NCBI GenBank assembly: GCA_027364575.1
Contig: DAHXPC010000005.1
Coordinates: forward strand, 1 to 64,000
Direction of reading: 5' to 3'
DNA length: 64,000 nt
Origin: a bacterium
Lineage (GTDB): Bacteria; Pseudomonadota; Gammaproteobacteria; UBA6186; Azoamicaceae
Shown: piece by piece, positions 48,231-61,767 of the stretch
Position numbering within the stretch: position 1 is the stretch's first letter
Layout of the letters: each line of letters opens with the position of its first letter
Position numbers and translations under genes: made by a program
The notes under the pieces: model-generated
Seen by the model: only the letters and a program-made list of their open reading frames with translations
Databases searched by the model: none
Told to the model about the DNA's origin: nothing

Positions 48231-49301
48231 GTGTTTGATTTCTTTAAAGTTATCTCAACTCCATTGATAGGAATAGACATTAGTTCTTCTACTGTTAAGA
48301 CCATAGAGCTTAGCCGAATGAATGGTCAGTATATTGTTGAAAACTATGGAATTGAAATTTTACCCACGCAAAGCGTGATTGAAAAAAATATTAAAGCAGT
48401 GGAAAAAGTGGCCGAGACTTTAAAGCGGCTGGTTAAACGGCTTGGCATAAAACGGCGTTATGTAGCACTGGCGGTAGCAGGCTCTTCGGTTTTGACGCGT
48501 ACTATCCAGCTGGGGGCGGATTATGATGATAGGCAGATAATCGAGCAGATCGAAGTAGAGGCCGATCGCTATATTCCTTATCCACTCGAAGAAGTCTATT
48601 TTGATTTTGAAATTATCGGCCCTTCTGCCAAACACCCACAGCTAATGGATGTCCTATTGGCCGCATCAAGGGTGGAAGCGCTGGATGCGAGAGTAGCCGC
48701 GATAACAGAAGCGGGGCTAAAAGCCACCGTTGTGGATATAGAAACCTTAGCGATGGAACGCGCTTTTGCGTTAGTAGCCGAACATTTACCTGAAAAAGGA
48801 ATGGGCGCAAATATTGCACTGATAGATATTGGATCGACAACGACTGGATTATATGTATTTAATAATCTTCGTATTATTTACAACCGTGAGCAAGCATTCG
48901 GTGGAAAACATTTGACCGATGAAATTCAAAGACGGTATAGCCTCTCTGCCGAGGAGTCTGTGGCGGCTCAAAAATATGGCGGGTTGCCGGAGGATTATAT
49001 AACAGAAGTTTTAGAGCCATTTAAAGAAACGGTGGTGCAGCAAATTAATAGAGCTTTGCAGGTATTTTTTTCATCGAATGACGGTGCGGAAATCGAATAT
49101 GTAGTATTGGCTGGGGGATCGGCATTATTGCCAGGACTCGATGTATTGATCCAAAATCAATTATCCATTAAAACCCTTATTGCGAACCCGTTCCTAGATA
49201 TGCAGGTAGGCGAAAAGGTTAACCGAAATGCATTGATGGAGGATGCACCCGGACTAATGGTCACGTGCGGACTGGCATTAAGGACTTTTGATAATGAGTA
49301 A
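48231..49301 (+). CDS. pilM: Type IV pilus inner-membrane platform protein PilM
   Basis: Actin-like cytoplasmic ATPase-fold protein that binds the N-terminus of PilN. 356 residues: IGIDISSSTVKTIELSR, VEADRYIPYPLEEVYFDFE, LIDIGSTTTGLYV and VLAGGSALLPGLD. Start is GTG. First gene of the pilMNOPQ operon. Its stop overlaps the pilN start by 8 bp. Confidence 0.94.
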   Translation: MFDFFKVISTPLIGIDISSSTVKTIELSRMNGQYIVENYGIEILPTQSVIEKNIKAVEKVAETLKRLVKRLGIKRRYVALAVAGSSVLTRTIQLGADYDDRQIIEQIEVEADRYIPYPLEEVYFDFEIIGPSAKHPQLMDVLLAASRVEALDARVAAITEAGLKATVVDIETLAMERAFALVAEHLPEKGMGANIALIDIGSTTTGLYVFNNLRIIYNREQAFGGKHLTDEIQRRYSLSAEESVAAQKYGGLPEDYITEVLEPFKETVVQQINRALQVFFSSNDGAEIEYVVLAGGSALLPGLDVLIQNQLSIKTLIANPFLDMQVGEKVNRNALMEDAPGLMVTCGLALRTFDNE

Positions 49302-49914
49302 AATTAATTTATTACCCTGGCGGGAAGAATTAAGAAAAGTTCAAAATAAAAATTTATTTTTAGCATTAGCAGTCACCGTGTTGGTGAGTGTAGCAGTCGT
49401 GATTCTGTGCGGTTTTTTACTTAATTATAAAACGGATGTCCAGCGTGCAAATATTGAATATATTAATAAAGAGTTAGAAAGTGTTAAATCAGAAATTTTT
49501 GAAATTCAGCATTTACAAGAAAACAAAAAACAATTACTGGAACGCTTAGATATTATTCGCTCCTTACAGGTTGATAGGCCATCCATTGTTAGATTGTTCG
49601 ATATATTGCCACGCACGCTCCCCGATAGCGTCTATGTGACAAGCTTATCGAGGGCAGAAATGGAACAGGGTTTATCCGATGCACAAGCAGGCGCTAAAGA
49701 TCAGGCAAAAACAACTGATCCCCTGACAAAACAATATCATGTGCAGGTGGAAGGTGTTGCGATCACCAATAGTAGCATTTCAATTTTTCTGAAAAAATTA
49801 CAAGAAGTAAAATGGATATCAGAGGTCAAATTAAATGAGGTTTCGATTAATAAAGACAAGCTAGGGCTCGATTTTAAATTGGAATTTATCCAGCATGTGG
49901 TTGGAAGGGAGTAG
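49294..49914 (+). CDS. pilN: Type IV pilus assembly protein PilN
   Basis: 206 residues, a bitopic inner-membrane protein. The N-terminal cytoplasmic motif KINLLPWREEL binds PilM. One membrane helix follows (LFLALAVTVLVSVAVVILCG), then a periplasmic coiled coil and a ferredoxin-like fold that pairs with PilO. AAGGA lies 9 nt before ATG 49294. Confidence 0.94.
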   Translation: MSKINLLPWREELRKVQNKNLFLALAVTVLVSVAVVILCGFLLNYKTDVQRANIEYINKELESVKSEIFEIQHLQENKKQLLERLDIIRSLQVDRPSIVRLFDILPRTLPDSVYVTSLSRAEMEQGLSDAQAGAKDQAKTTDPLTKQYHVQVEGVAITNSSISIFLKKLQEVKWISEVKLNEVSINKDKLGLDFKLEFIQHVVGRE

Positions 49915-49917
49915 GGT

Positions 49918-50520
49918 GTGGAAATTGCAGGTGTAGAGCTTGAAACACTTGAATTTGATAGTATTGGCAGTTGGCCACCCTTTTTTAAAAAGGGTGTCAT
50001 ATTGGCAGCGTGTGCGGTGACGTTTTTAAGCGGGTATGTATTTTATTTAAATGAAAAGATTTCTGATTACATCAATATTTCTTCACAAACGTCATCTTTA
50101 TATTCCACCTTTGTAGATACTCAGCAAAAAGTGGCCAATTTAGAAAATTATAAAAAAGAAGTGACGGTCGTAGAGACAGAATTAGAAAAATTAACAGAGC
50201 AGCTGCCTCAAAGCAATGAGGATGCAGGTCTGCTAGAAGATATATCGCAGCAGGCGGCTAGTCAAAGATTGCAATTTGTGAGTATTAAACCCGGCGTTTC
50301 TGAAAGTAAGGGCTTCTATAAGGAAAATCCGATAGAGCTAACTTTATCTGGGGAATATAATGGGCTGGGCGAATTTGTCAGTAATATTTCGAATATGCCA
50401 AGAATTGTCACGTTTCATAACTTTGAAATGAAAAGAAATACTTCGGAGGGTAGGGGATCATTAATGATGGTGGTTCAGGCAAAAACGTATTGGGCAATCA
50501 CCCGGGGACGGGAAAAATGA
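49918..50520 (+). CDS. pilO: Type IV pilus assembly protein PilO
   Basis: 200 residues. One membrane helix (VILAACAVTFLSGYVFYL), then a periplasmic coiled coil (KVANLENYKKEVTVVETELE) and the PilO fold (PIELTLSGEYNGLGEFVSNI). It forms the PilN-PilO dimer aligned with PilP. GTG start just after pilN; the stop overlaps the pilP start in an ATGA. Confidence 0.93.
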   Translation: MEIAGVELETLEFDSIGSWPPFFKKGVILAACAVTFLSGYVFYLNEKISDYINISSQTSSLYSTFVDTQQKVANLENYKKEVTVVETELEKLTEQLPQSNEDAGLLEDISQQAASQRLQFVSIKPGVSESKGFYKENPIELTLSGEYNGLGEFVSNISNMPRIVTFHNFEMKRNTSEGRGSLMMVVQAKTYWAITRGREK

Positions 50521-51044
50521 TGCTACAAAAGCGCATCCTCTTTATAGTTATCATAGGGGCATGGCTTGCTGGCTGTACACCTCAGCCGGATAAAAATGTG
50601 GTGGCCTCTATTGAAAAAGCTAAAAATGAGAAATTAGCCTATGTTCCCAGTTTGCCGGTTTTTCCATCGGCAACCCATTTTAAATATACTGCGTCCGATT
50701 TACGAAACCCATTTCAGACATTTTTTGTCGCTGCAAACCCGGATAATCTTGCTCAAAAAAATATGCCAGATATGCATAGGCATCGGGAAGCATTGGAATC
50801 CTATCCCATCGATTCATTGATGATGGTTGGCACGTTAGCCCGTGGGGGTGTCTTAATGGCGTTATTAAAAGATAAAACGGGGACTATTCATCGAGCCTAT
50901 CTGGGGAATTATATTGGCCAAAATTCAGGAAAAATCCAGCAGATCAATGAAAAATCAATCAATATTACAGAATGGCTAATGGACGGAAAAGGGGAATGGC
51001 GTGAGCATGAAGTCATTATCCCTTTAATGAAAGCCAAGGAATAA
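50517..51044 (+). CDS. pilP: Type IV pilus lipoprotein PilP
   Basis: 175-residue lipoprotein. The signal ends in the lipobox LAGC, followed by a disordered spacer and a beta domain (MVGTLARGGVLMALLKDKTG, YIGQNSGKIQQI) that links PilNO to the secretin PilQ. Either of two adjacent ATGs (50517, 50520) may be used. Confidence 0.92.
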   Translation: MMLQKRILFIVIIGAWLAGCTPQPDKNVVASIEKAKNEKLAYVPSLPVFPSATHFKYTASDLRNPFQTFFVAANPDNLAQKNMPDMHRHREALESYPIDSLMMVGTLARGGVLMALLKDKTGTIHRAYLGNYIGQNSGKIQQINEKSINITEWLMDGKGEWREHEVIIPLMKAKE

Positions 51045-51062
51045 GGCATAGGAGCATAATAA

Positions 51063-53240
51063 ATGGAAGGCGGTAAATTTTTCAATAGATATAAGCCCAT
51101 GATGGTAGGGATTTCAATTGGCCTGTTGTGGATGTTTTGTGCGACTTGTCTATGGGCAGGAGAGGCAAATCAATTAAAAGATTTTCAAATCCGTCCTATT
51201 GATCAGAACAAGGTGCAAATATTATTGGAATTTTCCCAACCGATTCATGTTCCAAAAAGTTTTTCGGTGGAAGCTCCCCCTACACTCGTATTCGATTTTG
51301 CGTCTGTCAAAAATAAAATTTCGAAAGAATTGATTAATCAACCCTTAAAAGGCAGTGTGTTAAAAAATGTGAATATTGTTGAAACAGACAATAAAACACG
51401 CATGATTATTGATGTAAAAGAAGTGGTTCCTTTTGAAACCGCTATAGAGGGACACATTTTGAAAATTACCTTGGATGAAAGCAATAAACATCGTCAGGGT
51501 AAGGGGGTAAGACCTGCCGTTCCCCGTGGGGCGAATGCTATTCAATCCGTGGATTTTCATCGAGGAGAACGCGGAGAGGCAAGATTGATGGTGAAGCTGT
51601 CCAATCCCAAAGCGGCAGTCGACTTCAAAGAAGAGAATGGGAAAATATGGCTAGAATTTATGAATGCTTCTTTGGCAGATAAGTGGGTAAAACGTTATGA
51701 TGTAACGGATTTTGCAACCCCTGTGCAAATGTTTGAGGTTTCCAAAAATGGTTCCAATGTGGATATGGTTGTCGAAGCCAGGGGCGAATATGATAAAATT
51801 GCATATCAGATTGATAACGAATTTATTTTAGAGGTTAGAGGGACGACGCAAGAAAAGCAAGCAGCGTTTAAAGAGTTGACTGGAAAATATACCGGGGAAA
51901 AACTTTCTTTAAATTTTCAAGATATTGAGGTGAGAGCGGTATTGCAAATTATTGCAGATTTTTCAGGGTTTAATCTTATCACAGGTGATTCGGTAAAAGG
52001 CAATGTCACTTTGCGGCTACAGAATGTTCCATGGGATCAGGCACTAGACATTATTTTACAAAGTAAAGGATTAGATAAGCGCCGAGTCGGGAATGTGATG
52101 CTCATCGCGCCTTCTGCAGAAATTGCCGCGCGTGAAAAAACGGATTTAGAAGGACAAAAAAATCTAGAACAGCTTGGGCCTTTAAAGTCAGAGTTAATTC
52201 AAATCAATTATGCGGTTGCCGATACTATGGCCACTATGTTAAAGGATAAAGCGAATTCTTTATTAACCTCTAGAGGGAGTGTATCCGTTGATAAAAGAAC
52301 CAATACACTGTTGGTTCAAGATGTTGCTCAAAAATTAGATGAAATTCGTGCTTTATTAACAAAGTTAGACATACCGGTTAGGCAGGTGGAAATTTCAACC
52401 CAAATTGTGACTGCCGATAATAGTTTAGAATCCAGATTGGGGATGCGTTTTGGCGGAGGCGCCAGTCTGGGTCTTGGGCATCGTCGTCTAGGGGTTGGCA
52501 GTACCATAGATAGAGGTCGGGCTATTGCCGATTTCCAAGATGGGAATGGAAAAAGTGTGATGCCACCATCCAATAGTGCCATTGCGGCAAGTGCTTATAA
52601 CACCGGTAATCCAACGGTTAATAATACAGAAGGGTTATTTAGTGATTTAGGGGTGACGGGTAGTAATGGGGTTAACCCTGCCAAATTGGGTTTGGCCTTA
52701 GCAAAATTGCCGAACGGAACGCTACTGGATTTAGAATTACAAGCCTTGGAATATGAATCCAAGAGTAAAACGATTGCAAGGCCTAAAATTGTCACCATGG
52801 ATCAAAATAAAGCGACGGTGGAACAAGGATTTGATATTCCCTATAACCAGTCAACCTCTAGTGGTGCGACAAGTGTTGCCTTTAAAACCGCAGCGCTTAA
52901 ATTGGAAGTCACGCCACAAATTACGCCAGATAATAAAGTGTCTATGGATGTCATGATTTCGAATGATAGCGTCGGGGATAATACACCTACAGCAGGACCC
53001 ACCATTAAAACCAGTCGGATGCAAACCAAAGTTTTGGTCGACAATGGCGAAACCGTGGTTTTAGGGGGCGTTTTGAATATTACGGATACAAAGAATTGGG
53101 CAAAAGTGCCATTTTTTGGGGATCTTCCGATTATAGGTGCGTTATTTAGAAATAGAAATGCCGCATATACACCCAAGGAATTGATTATTTTCCTAACGCC
53201 TAAAATTATTACGCCATTGGCAAAAGTAGAGGCTGAATAA
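51063..53240 (+). CDS. pilQ: Type IV pilus secretin PilQ
   Basis: Outer-membrane channel for the pilus. 725 residues: signal peptide ending near CLWAGEA, two AMIN domains (about 35-270) that bind peptidoglycan, an STN/N0 domain (LNFQDIEVRAVLQIIADFSG), an N1 domain and the secretin core with VPFFGDLPIIGALFRNR and the C-terminal ELIIFLTPKII. With comF it supports pilus-driven DNA uptake or twitching. Pilin and motor genes (pilA, pilB, pilT) are not in this window. Confidence 0.95.
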   Translation: MEGGKFFNRYKPMMVGISIGLLWMFCATCLWAGEANQLKDFQIRPIDQNKVQILLEFSQPIHVPKSFSVEAPPTLVFDFASVKNKISKELINQPLKGSVLKNVNIVETDNKTRMIIDVKEVVPFETAIEGHILKITLDESNKHRQGKGVRPAVPRGANAIQSVDFHRGERGEARLMVKLSNPKAAVDFKEENGKIWLEFMNASLADKWVKRYDVTDFATPVQMFEVSKNGSNVDMVVEARGEYDKIAYQIDNEFILEVRGTTQEKQAAFKELTGKYTGEKLSLNFQDIEVRAVLQIIADFSGFNLITGDSVKGNVTLRLQNVPWDQALDIILQSKGLDKRRVGNVMLIAPSAEIAAREKTDLEGQKNLEQLGPLKSELIQINYAVADTMATMLKDKANSLLTSRGSVSVDKRTNTLLVQDVAQKLDEIRALLTKLDIPVRQVEISTQIVTADNSLESRLGMRFGGGASLGLGHRRLGVGSTIDRGRAIADFQDGNGKSVMPPSNSAIAASAYNTGNPTVNNTEGLFSDLGVTGSNGVNPAKLGLALAKLPNGTLLDLELQALEYESKSKTIARPKIVTMDQNKATVEQGFDIPYNQSTSSGATSVAFKTAALKLEVTPQITPDNKVSMDVMISNDSVGDNTPTAGPTIKTSRMQTKVLVDNGETVVLGGVLNITDTKNWAKVPFFGDLPIIGALFRNRNAAYTPKELIIFLTPKIITPLAKVEAE

Positions 53241-53308
53241 ATTAGAAATAATCCTGGTTTATCATTCAAAGTACTTTTATGCCAATTTAATTGGTTTGAA
53301 TGCAAGTT

Positions 53309-53331
53309 AGAAGGGGACTCAGCGCCCTTCT
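53309..53331 (+). terminator. Candidate stem-loop after pilQ
   Basis: AGAAGGG / CCCTTCT with a 9-nt loop. It is preceded by a longer imperfect hairpin at 53264-53301 (CATTCAAA/TTTGAATG enclosing CCAATT-T-AATTGG). No strong T tract follows. Confidence 0.4.
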
Positions 53332-53443
53332 ATATTTGCCTCATATAATTTTAAAGCTCATTTTTGCCAAATTTAGCCTTGTTTTTAGGTGGGTTTCTAT
53401 ATAGGCTACATTAGCCTCTCAATCTTATTTAGGAATATTTTTT

Positions 53444-53908
53444 TCATATCATCACACTTTGAAAAGATCCGTTTGGTGCATTCTTTAACCATTCTGGCAA
53501 TAAGGCCTTTAGCGGTTCAGCTCTAAAATCAATTGTATTGATCTTATCAAGAGACATCCACATCAACTCAATGTTCGGTTCAAGTTGCGGCAGATGATTA
53601 TGTACTTTTAAAGTTTCTGATTCTGCTTCAAAAATAAAATTATATTCGTGAGTGTGGCAAATACTGCTATGCCCAGGCTCGAAACTGTATTCAAGGCATC
53701 CTAAAAACCTTTTAATTTGACACTGACTGCCGGTTTCTTCAAAAAGCTCACGCAGCAGTGTATTTGAAACAGATTCGCCCTGTTCAACATGGCCACCTGG
53801 AAGAAAATAGAAATTAGTGGGTAAGTCTAATGTTTGGCATAATAGGATCTGGCCTTCATCAATAATAACTGCTCGGCTTAAAATATGGATATTGTTTTTT
53901 GCGTTCAT
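53444..53908 (-). CDS. Nudix hydrolase
   Basis: About 154 residues. The Nudix box is complete: GGHVEQGESVSNTLLRELFEETG, preceded by LPGG and with the REL-EE metal ligands. It hydrolyses a nucleoside diphosphate linked to another group; the substrate cannot be deduced. The second ATG (53908) fits AGGA better than the first at 53914. Monocistronic and convergent with pilQ. Confidence 0.87.
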   Translation of the reverse strand: MNAKNNIHILSRAVIIDEGQILLCQTLDLPTNFYFLPGGHVEQGESVSNTLLRELFEETGSQCQIKRFLGCLEYSFEPGHSSICHTHEYNFIFEAESETLKVHNHLPQLEPNIELMWMSLDKINTIDFRAEPLKALLPEWLKNAPNGSFQSVMI

Positions 53909-54355
53909 ATTCATTATTCCTATTTATTTTAGTTAATTACCTTCTTTCAAAGGTAACCTCGTTGCAGACTACCCAATAACGATATCATATTTATGGAAAA
54001 CGTGATCTCGATTGGCACTTTGGGTAGAATTATCCAATAGTCGCAGGGAGATGCTATGAACGTTCAAGCTATCCACGATACCCGCCGCGGTTCTTTACCT
54101 TCGCCGTTTACGGTGCTCTTTGGGCACAACAAAAGCTTTGAATAGGTTTCTATTCAGTTAGGGTGTGACTATGGTGAGTTTTGACAGACCTTAAAATGAC
54201 CAAATCGCTCGACGCCTTATCGCAAGGCTTCAGTTTTCTACCACTACTTTGCCCAAAAAACCGATAGCATCACTTACAAAGACTATTTGTGTCCTATCGG
54301 TTTGATTGGCGAATAACAATCACTGAACCCATGTTAGGATTTCATTCTGTCGGCT
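53909..54355. other. Gene-poor interval with a possible 29-codon frame
   Basis: No convincing gene in about 440 bp. One small frame at 54056-54145 (+) has a good ribosome-binding site (GGGAG, 5 nt before ATG) but only 29 codons and no recognised family. The stretch 54180-54320 reads like a broken coding sequence in more than one frame. It may be the remains of a lost gene. Confidence 0.4.
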
Positions 54356-55603
54356 TTAGTTCGACTTATTTTGCTTTTTATGCCGCTCATTTTCTTCAGC
54401 GGTTATAGCACTTGCGCTTACACTATTTATTTGCTGCGCTTGTAGTGCTTGCTGGTAACCTGTGAGCATAGACGTCGTGTCTCGCTTTACGTCGGTATTG
54501 GATGAGGTTGCAGGACTGAGTTCGGATGATTCACTCGAGATTGTAGCGTTTGCATTAGAATCGGCTGCAAGCAGGTTTGCTTGTGGCTTCAGGTGCATGT
54601 TTAATATAGCCACCTCTTGTTTTAAATGTGCAATTTCTTTTTTGAGGGCTGCAATATCTTCAGGCATAGCGGCCTTAGCCTGTTTTTGTATCTCGGCTGA
54701 TCTTTGCGTTTCTACTTGTTTTTGTTCTTTCCGGTATAAGGCGTGTCCTAGACGTAGTAGATTTTTCCAGTCTGCCTCGGTAAGCATTTCAGACGCATTA
54801 GAGTAATAATCTTGTAAGAGGGCTGGCCCTGGTTTCATATATTCGTTTATTATTCCAACTTCATCTTTTAACCCTTGAGCGGGGAAGAAGTAGTCTAGGC
54901 GTTCTGTTAGATTTTTAATAGTGGGTGCATTGGGGATTAAACTTTCGGTTTGGGCCACAGCAATTAATAGCGGAATATAATTGCTGTTCCCTAATTCCTG
55001 CATCATTTCCATAGTATCTTGCATAGAAAAGTTTTGAAAACTCTCAAAAATACTATTTCCCCTGAATTCGGGGTTGGATATTTTACTGGGATCTTTTAAA
55101 GCAGGGATAACCGCGTCTAAAATTTGAATAGGAATTATTGCCGTTGACCGACGCCCAGTGTATGGCTGGTAAAATGTGGCATATTTTTGTGGTAGCTTGT
55201 TAACAAAGTTTATATGAGCTCTGTGTGCTAGCAAAATTTTGATTATCGCAGCATTATCCGGAATAGCTACAGCATAAGATAAGGGTGAGGGTCCGATAGT
55301 TGGAATATCGTTTCCCTGCATGTCTAATGCAGCGTTGTCAAACTCCTCTTCATCAAAAGAATTGTTATTTGGTCCGAACCGACCATCATAGCTAATGTTG
55401 GGATCAGCCCCATTTGCAAGCAAGGATTCAACTAAGGGGAGATTTTTTTTACTGATAGCCCATAATAATGGGGTTATAGGTGTATAACTCACTGCAGCAG
55501 AACTACCGGGAACGCCAATGGTTGCATTTACACCTACCGTTAAATCCCATCCGCCTGGCAGCATATCTTGAATGTCTTCAGGTAAATTCTCTAAATTCGG
55601 CAT
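54356..55603 (-). CDS. Ankyrin-repeat protein with C-terminal coiled coil
   Basis: 415 residues from the ATG at 55603 (GGGGA 7 nt upstream; the frame extends to 55687 without support). No signal peptide. The N-terminal half has ankyrin-like repeats (TPLLWAISKKNLPLVESLLA with NGADPN; SPLSYAVAIPDNAAIIKILL with AHRAHINF). After a helical middle region comes a short coiled coil (PEDIAALKKEIAHLKQEVAI, about residues 318-340), then a Ser/Thr-rich disordered tail. The architecture resembles type IV-secreted effectors of Legionella and Coxiella, but no secretion signal can be verified. Next to a gene-poor gap. Confidence 0.75.
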   Translation of the reverse strand: MPNLENLPEDIQDMLPGGWDLTVGVNATIGVPGSSAAVSYTPITPLLWAISKKNLPLVESLLANGADPNISYDGRFGPNNNSFDEEEFDNAALDMQGNDIPTIGPSPLSYAVAIPDNAAIIKILLAHRAHINFVNKLPQKYATFYQPYTGRRSTAIIPIQILDAVIPALKDPSKISNPEFRGNSIFESFQNFSMQDTMEMMQELGNSNYIPLLIAVAQTESLIPNAPTIKNLTERLDYFFPAQGLKDEVGIINEYMKPGPALLQDYYSNASEMLTEADWKNLLRLGHALYRKEQKQVETQRSAEIQKQAKAAMPEDIAALKKEIAHLKQEVAILNMHLKPQANLLAADSNANATISSESSELSPATSSNTDVKRDTTSMLTGYQQALQAQQINSVSASAITAEENERHKKQNKSN

Positions 55604-55799
55604 AAGGAAATCCCCGCTTTGTGTTGTTATCCAGTTATAAACTTTAGAATAGTATATTTGTTGACAGAAAAATAGGTGTAGTAGCATATTACTAATATGC
55701 CTTGCTTAACTTTTTTCCCTTTAAACACAAAAGCTATCAAGTTTTGGCTTATAAGATTTTACTGTAATAGAGGCTAGGTGTTTCGGTATACTGTGAACT

Positions 55800-59630
<3,831 letters not shown>

Positions 59631-59716
59631 TTTAAAACTCCAAAAATGTACTTTCAAGAAAACGGAACTTAAGTTAGAGTGTAGAATAGATTTGATGTAA
59701 TATCAAATAACTTAGC

Positions 59717-61006
59717 CTAGGGCGAACGAAACTTTCTCTGTCTTATTCTGCTCAGGGCGAATGCGATTAATAAATAGATAAAAGGGAAACCATACGGGAA
59801 AACATATTGGATCATTCCCTTTGTAAAAGCACTTTGCGTAAATAGTGCATCCATGGTAGCTTTTGGGGGGATATTGAGTAGCCGATCGGCTTCATTTAGC
59901 CAATTAAAAATATTTGTTGCCAGACATAAATTACCATAATTAAGAAGGTTTGCATTACTTAAAAAATGACTATTGCCGACGACGACTATCCTTTGTGTAT
60001 TTTTGGCTAATGCAATGCCAATGGTAAACGGGCCGTGTTGGCTATCCTTGTGCCCCTCTAGATGGGTGGAGGCATTGGTGACTAACAGAGGGGAGATCTG
60101 CCAGCCTAGATCTGTAGCCTGGGTATAGTGTAGAGATCTCGACCATGGAAACACTGTTAGGGTGTTTAATGCTTGGGTAATGGGATGATTTGGATATTGG
60201 GTAATAATACTAACCGCAGCATTTGGTGTGCCTAAGTCGTGGGATTTTTCATCTACAATGATCCCCTTTGGCCATTCTACACCTAGTATTGTCGAAATTT
60301 CTGTTAAATCGGTATTTGAATGTGGACTGGCTAACCATAAAAAATTGCCCCCCCGTTGTAGATAGGCGACAATTTGTGCAGTCTCTTGTGGCAATAAAGG
60401 CGTTTGATTGTCGGCTATGACAACCAGCTGGGTGTTATCGGGGATAAACCCTGCCTCTGCAAGGTTAAGCGTGGTTACTTTTAACCCTTTATTTCTCAGT
60501 TCATGGCTTAATAAACTTAAACTTTGATGGCTATCCTTCTCTTCTAGCGTTTGCTCACCGTGGTTTGATAAAAAAACGATCCATTTTTCTGTATCGTGCA
60601 AAACCTGCTGAATAAGATTGCCAAATACATTTTCATTCCACTGAGTGATATCCACATCGACGGCTTTCACGCGATTCTCATAGGTGATAACTAAATTATG
60701 GGCGCTGCGTAATTTTAATCGTCGTTTTTGCTCAGGCGGTAAAATAGGCGCATGAACTATTTGCTGAATGCCGGGGTTTTCTTGTTGAAAGAGGGAAAGT
60801 GTATGGGTGACAGCAAGGCTGATTTTTTGATCGGGGGTAAATAATTGTAGTGAAAGTGGTTTATCGATTTTGGCCAGTAGAGAACGATTAGCTTTGCTGA
60901 GGGTGTTATATTGATTATGTGTGACATCGAAACGGAGGGGGTACCGATACCCTACCATGCATAGAATTAAGATCAACACAAATAAAGTTTTTTGGGTGAT
61001 ATTCAT
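59717..61006 (-). CDS. GldG-like ABC exporter auxiliary protein
   Basis: 429 residues. N-terminal membrane helix (FVLILILCMVGYRYPLRF), a large extracytoplasmic domain of the ABC_transp_aux type (IVFLSNHGEQTLEE, LVVIADNQTPLLPQE, GGNFLWLASPHS, VVVGNSHFLSNANLLNYGN) and a C-terminal membrane helix with a basic tail. It matches the GldG family. Outside gliding bacteria the role is unknown. Its start overlaps the permease gene by 4 bp. Confidence 0.85.
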   Translation of the reverse strand: MNITQKTLFVLILILCMVGYRYPLRFDVTHNQYNTLSKANRSLLAKIDKPLSLQLFTPDQKISLAVTHTLSLFQQENPGIQQIVHAPILPPEQKRRLKLRSAHNLVITYENRVKAVDVDITQWNENVFGNLIQQVLHDTEKWIVFLSNHGEQTLEEKDSHQSLSLLSHELRNKGLKVTTLNLAEAGFIPDNTQLVVIADNQTPLLPQETAQIVAYLQRGGNFLWLASPHSNTDLTEISTILGVEWPKGIIVDEKSHDLGTPNAAVSIITQYPNHPITQALNTLTVFPWSRSLHYTQATDLGWQISPLLVTNASTHLEGHKDSQHGPFTIGIALAKNTQRIVVVGNSHFLSNANLLNYGNLCLATNIFNWLNEADRLLNIPPKATMDALFTQSAFTKGMIQYVFPYGFPFIYLLIAFALSRIRQRKFRSP

Positions 61007-61767
61007 AAGTTTTTCTTAAATTGCGATTCCTTGTCTAGGCGTTGGACGCTTAAGAAAAGGAAAATAAACGAAAAAAGGCCGTAATATAAGATATCTCGAG
61101 TATGGATGATTCCCGATAAGAAATTTTTGCAATGGTACAATAAGGCAAATTCTTTTAACCCATGCAGAGCGGGATCTAAAAAATCCACGGACCACTCTAA
61201 TAGGCTGAATAAAAACAAAACAATAATACTCACCAGCATTGCCAATAAGGGTTCTTTTGAAAGGCTGGCAATAAAAAAGCTTAGGCTTAAATTTGCGCTT
61301 AGCAGCAATACTAACCCCAATACACCCGATAGAAATTGCCCTATATCGATCTTATCGTGCAAGGTAATGAATAAAGGCATTAAAAGAACGGGTAATAATA
61401 AAAATAATTGCTTTAAAAAAGCGCCCAAAAACTTACCGACAATAATGTCTGCCGAAGAAAGCGGCGCCATTATAAACAATTCTAAAGTATGAGTTTTTCT
61501 TTCGTGCGTTAGGCTATGGACGGCCAAAAGAGGGGTAATAAAGAAAAAAATTAGTGCAGTCCAGGCGAAGAGCGGATGTACCACGGCCTCCGTAATGCCG
61601 GGCATATTTGTATGCTCGAGTAACTGTTGCTGATGTTTCAGTATAAAATCTTCCATCAGCCAGTAAAAAATTAGGCCCAGGATAAATTGACAGAGCGCAA
61701 GCAATTTCCAGAGATGCCCGGTTTTAAAAGACTTTAAAAACTCATGTTGTGCAATGGTTAAAATCAT
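61003..61767 (-). CDS. ABC transporter permease, GldF-like
   Basis: 254 residues with six predicted membrane helices (LLALCQFILGLIFYWLM and LFAWTALIFFFITPLLAVHS at the start) and the conserved cytoplasmic block LTHERKTHTLELFIMAPLSS. Typical ABC-2 permease. It overlaps the ATPase gene by 26 bp and the auxiliary gene by 4 bp, so the three form one operon. Confidence 0.88.
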   Translation of the reverse strand: MILTIAQHEFLKSFKTGHLWKLLALCQFILGLIFYWLMEDFILKHQQQLLEHTNMPGITEAVVHPLFAWTALIFFFITPLLAVHSLTHERKTHTLELFIMAPLSSADIIVGKFLGAFLKQLFLLLPVLLMPLFITLHDKIDIGQFLSGVLGLVLLLSANLSLSFFIASLSKEPLLAMLVSIIVLFLFSLLEWSVDFLDPALHGLKEFALLYHCKNFLSGIIHTRDILYYGLFSFIFLFLSVQRLDKESQFKKNL

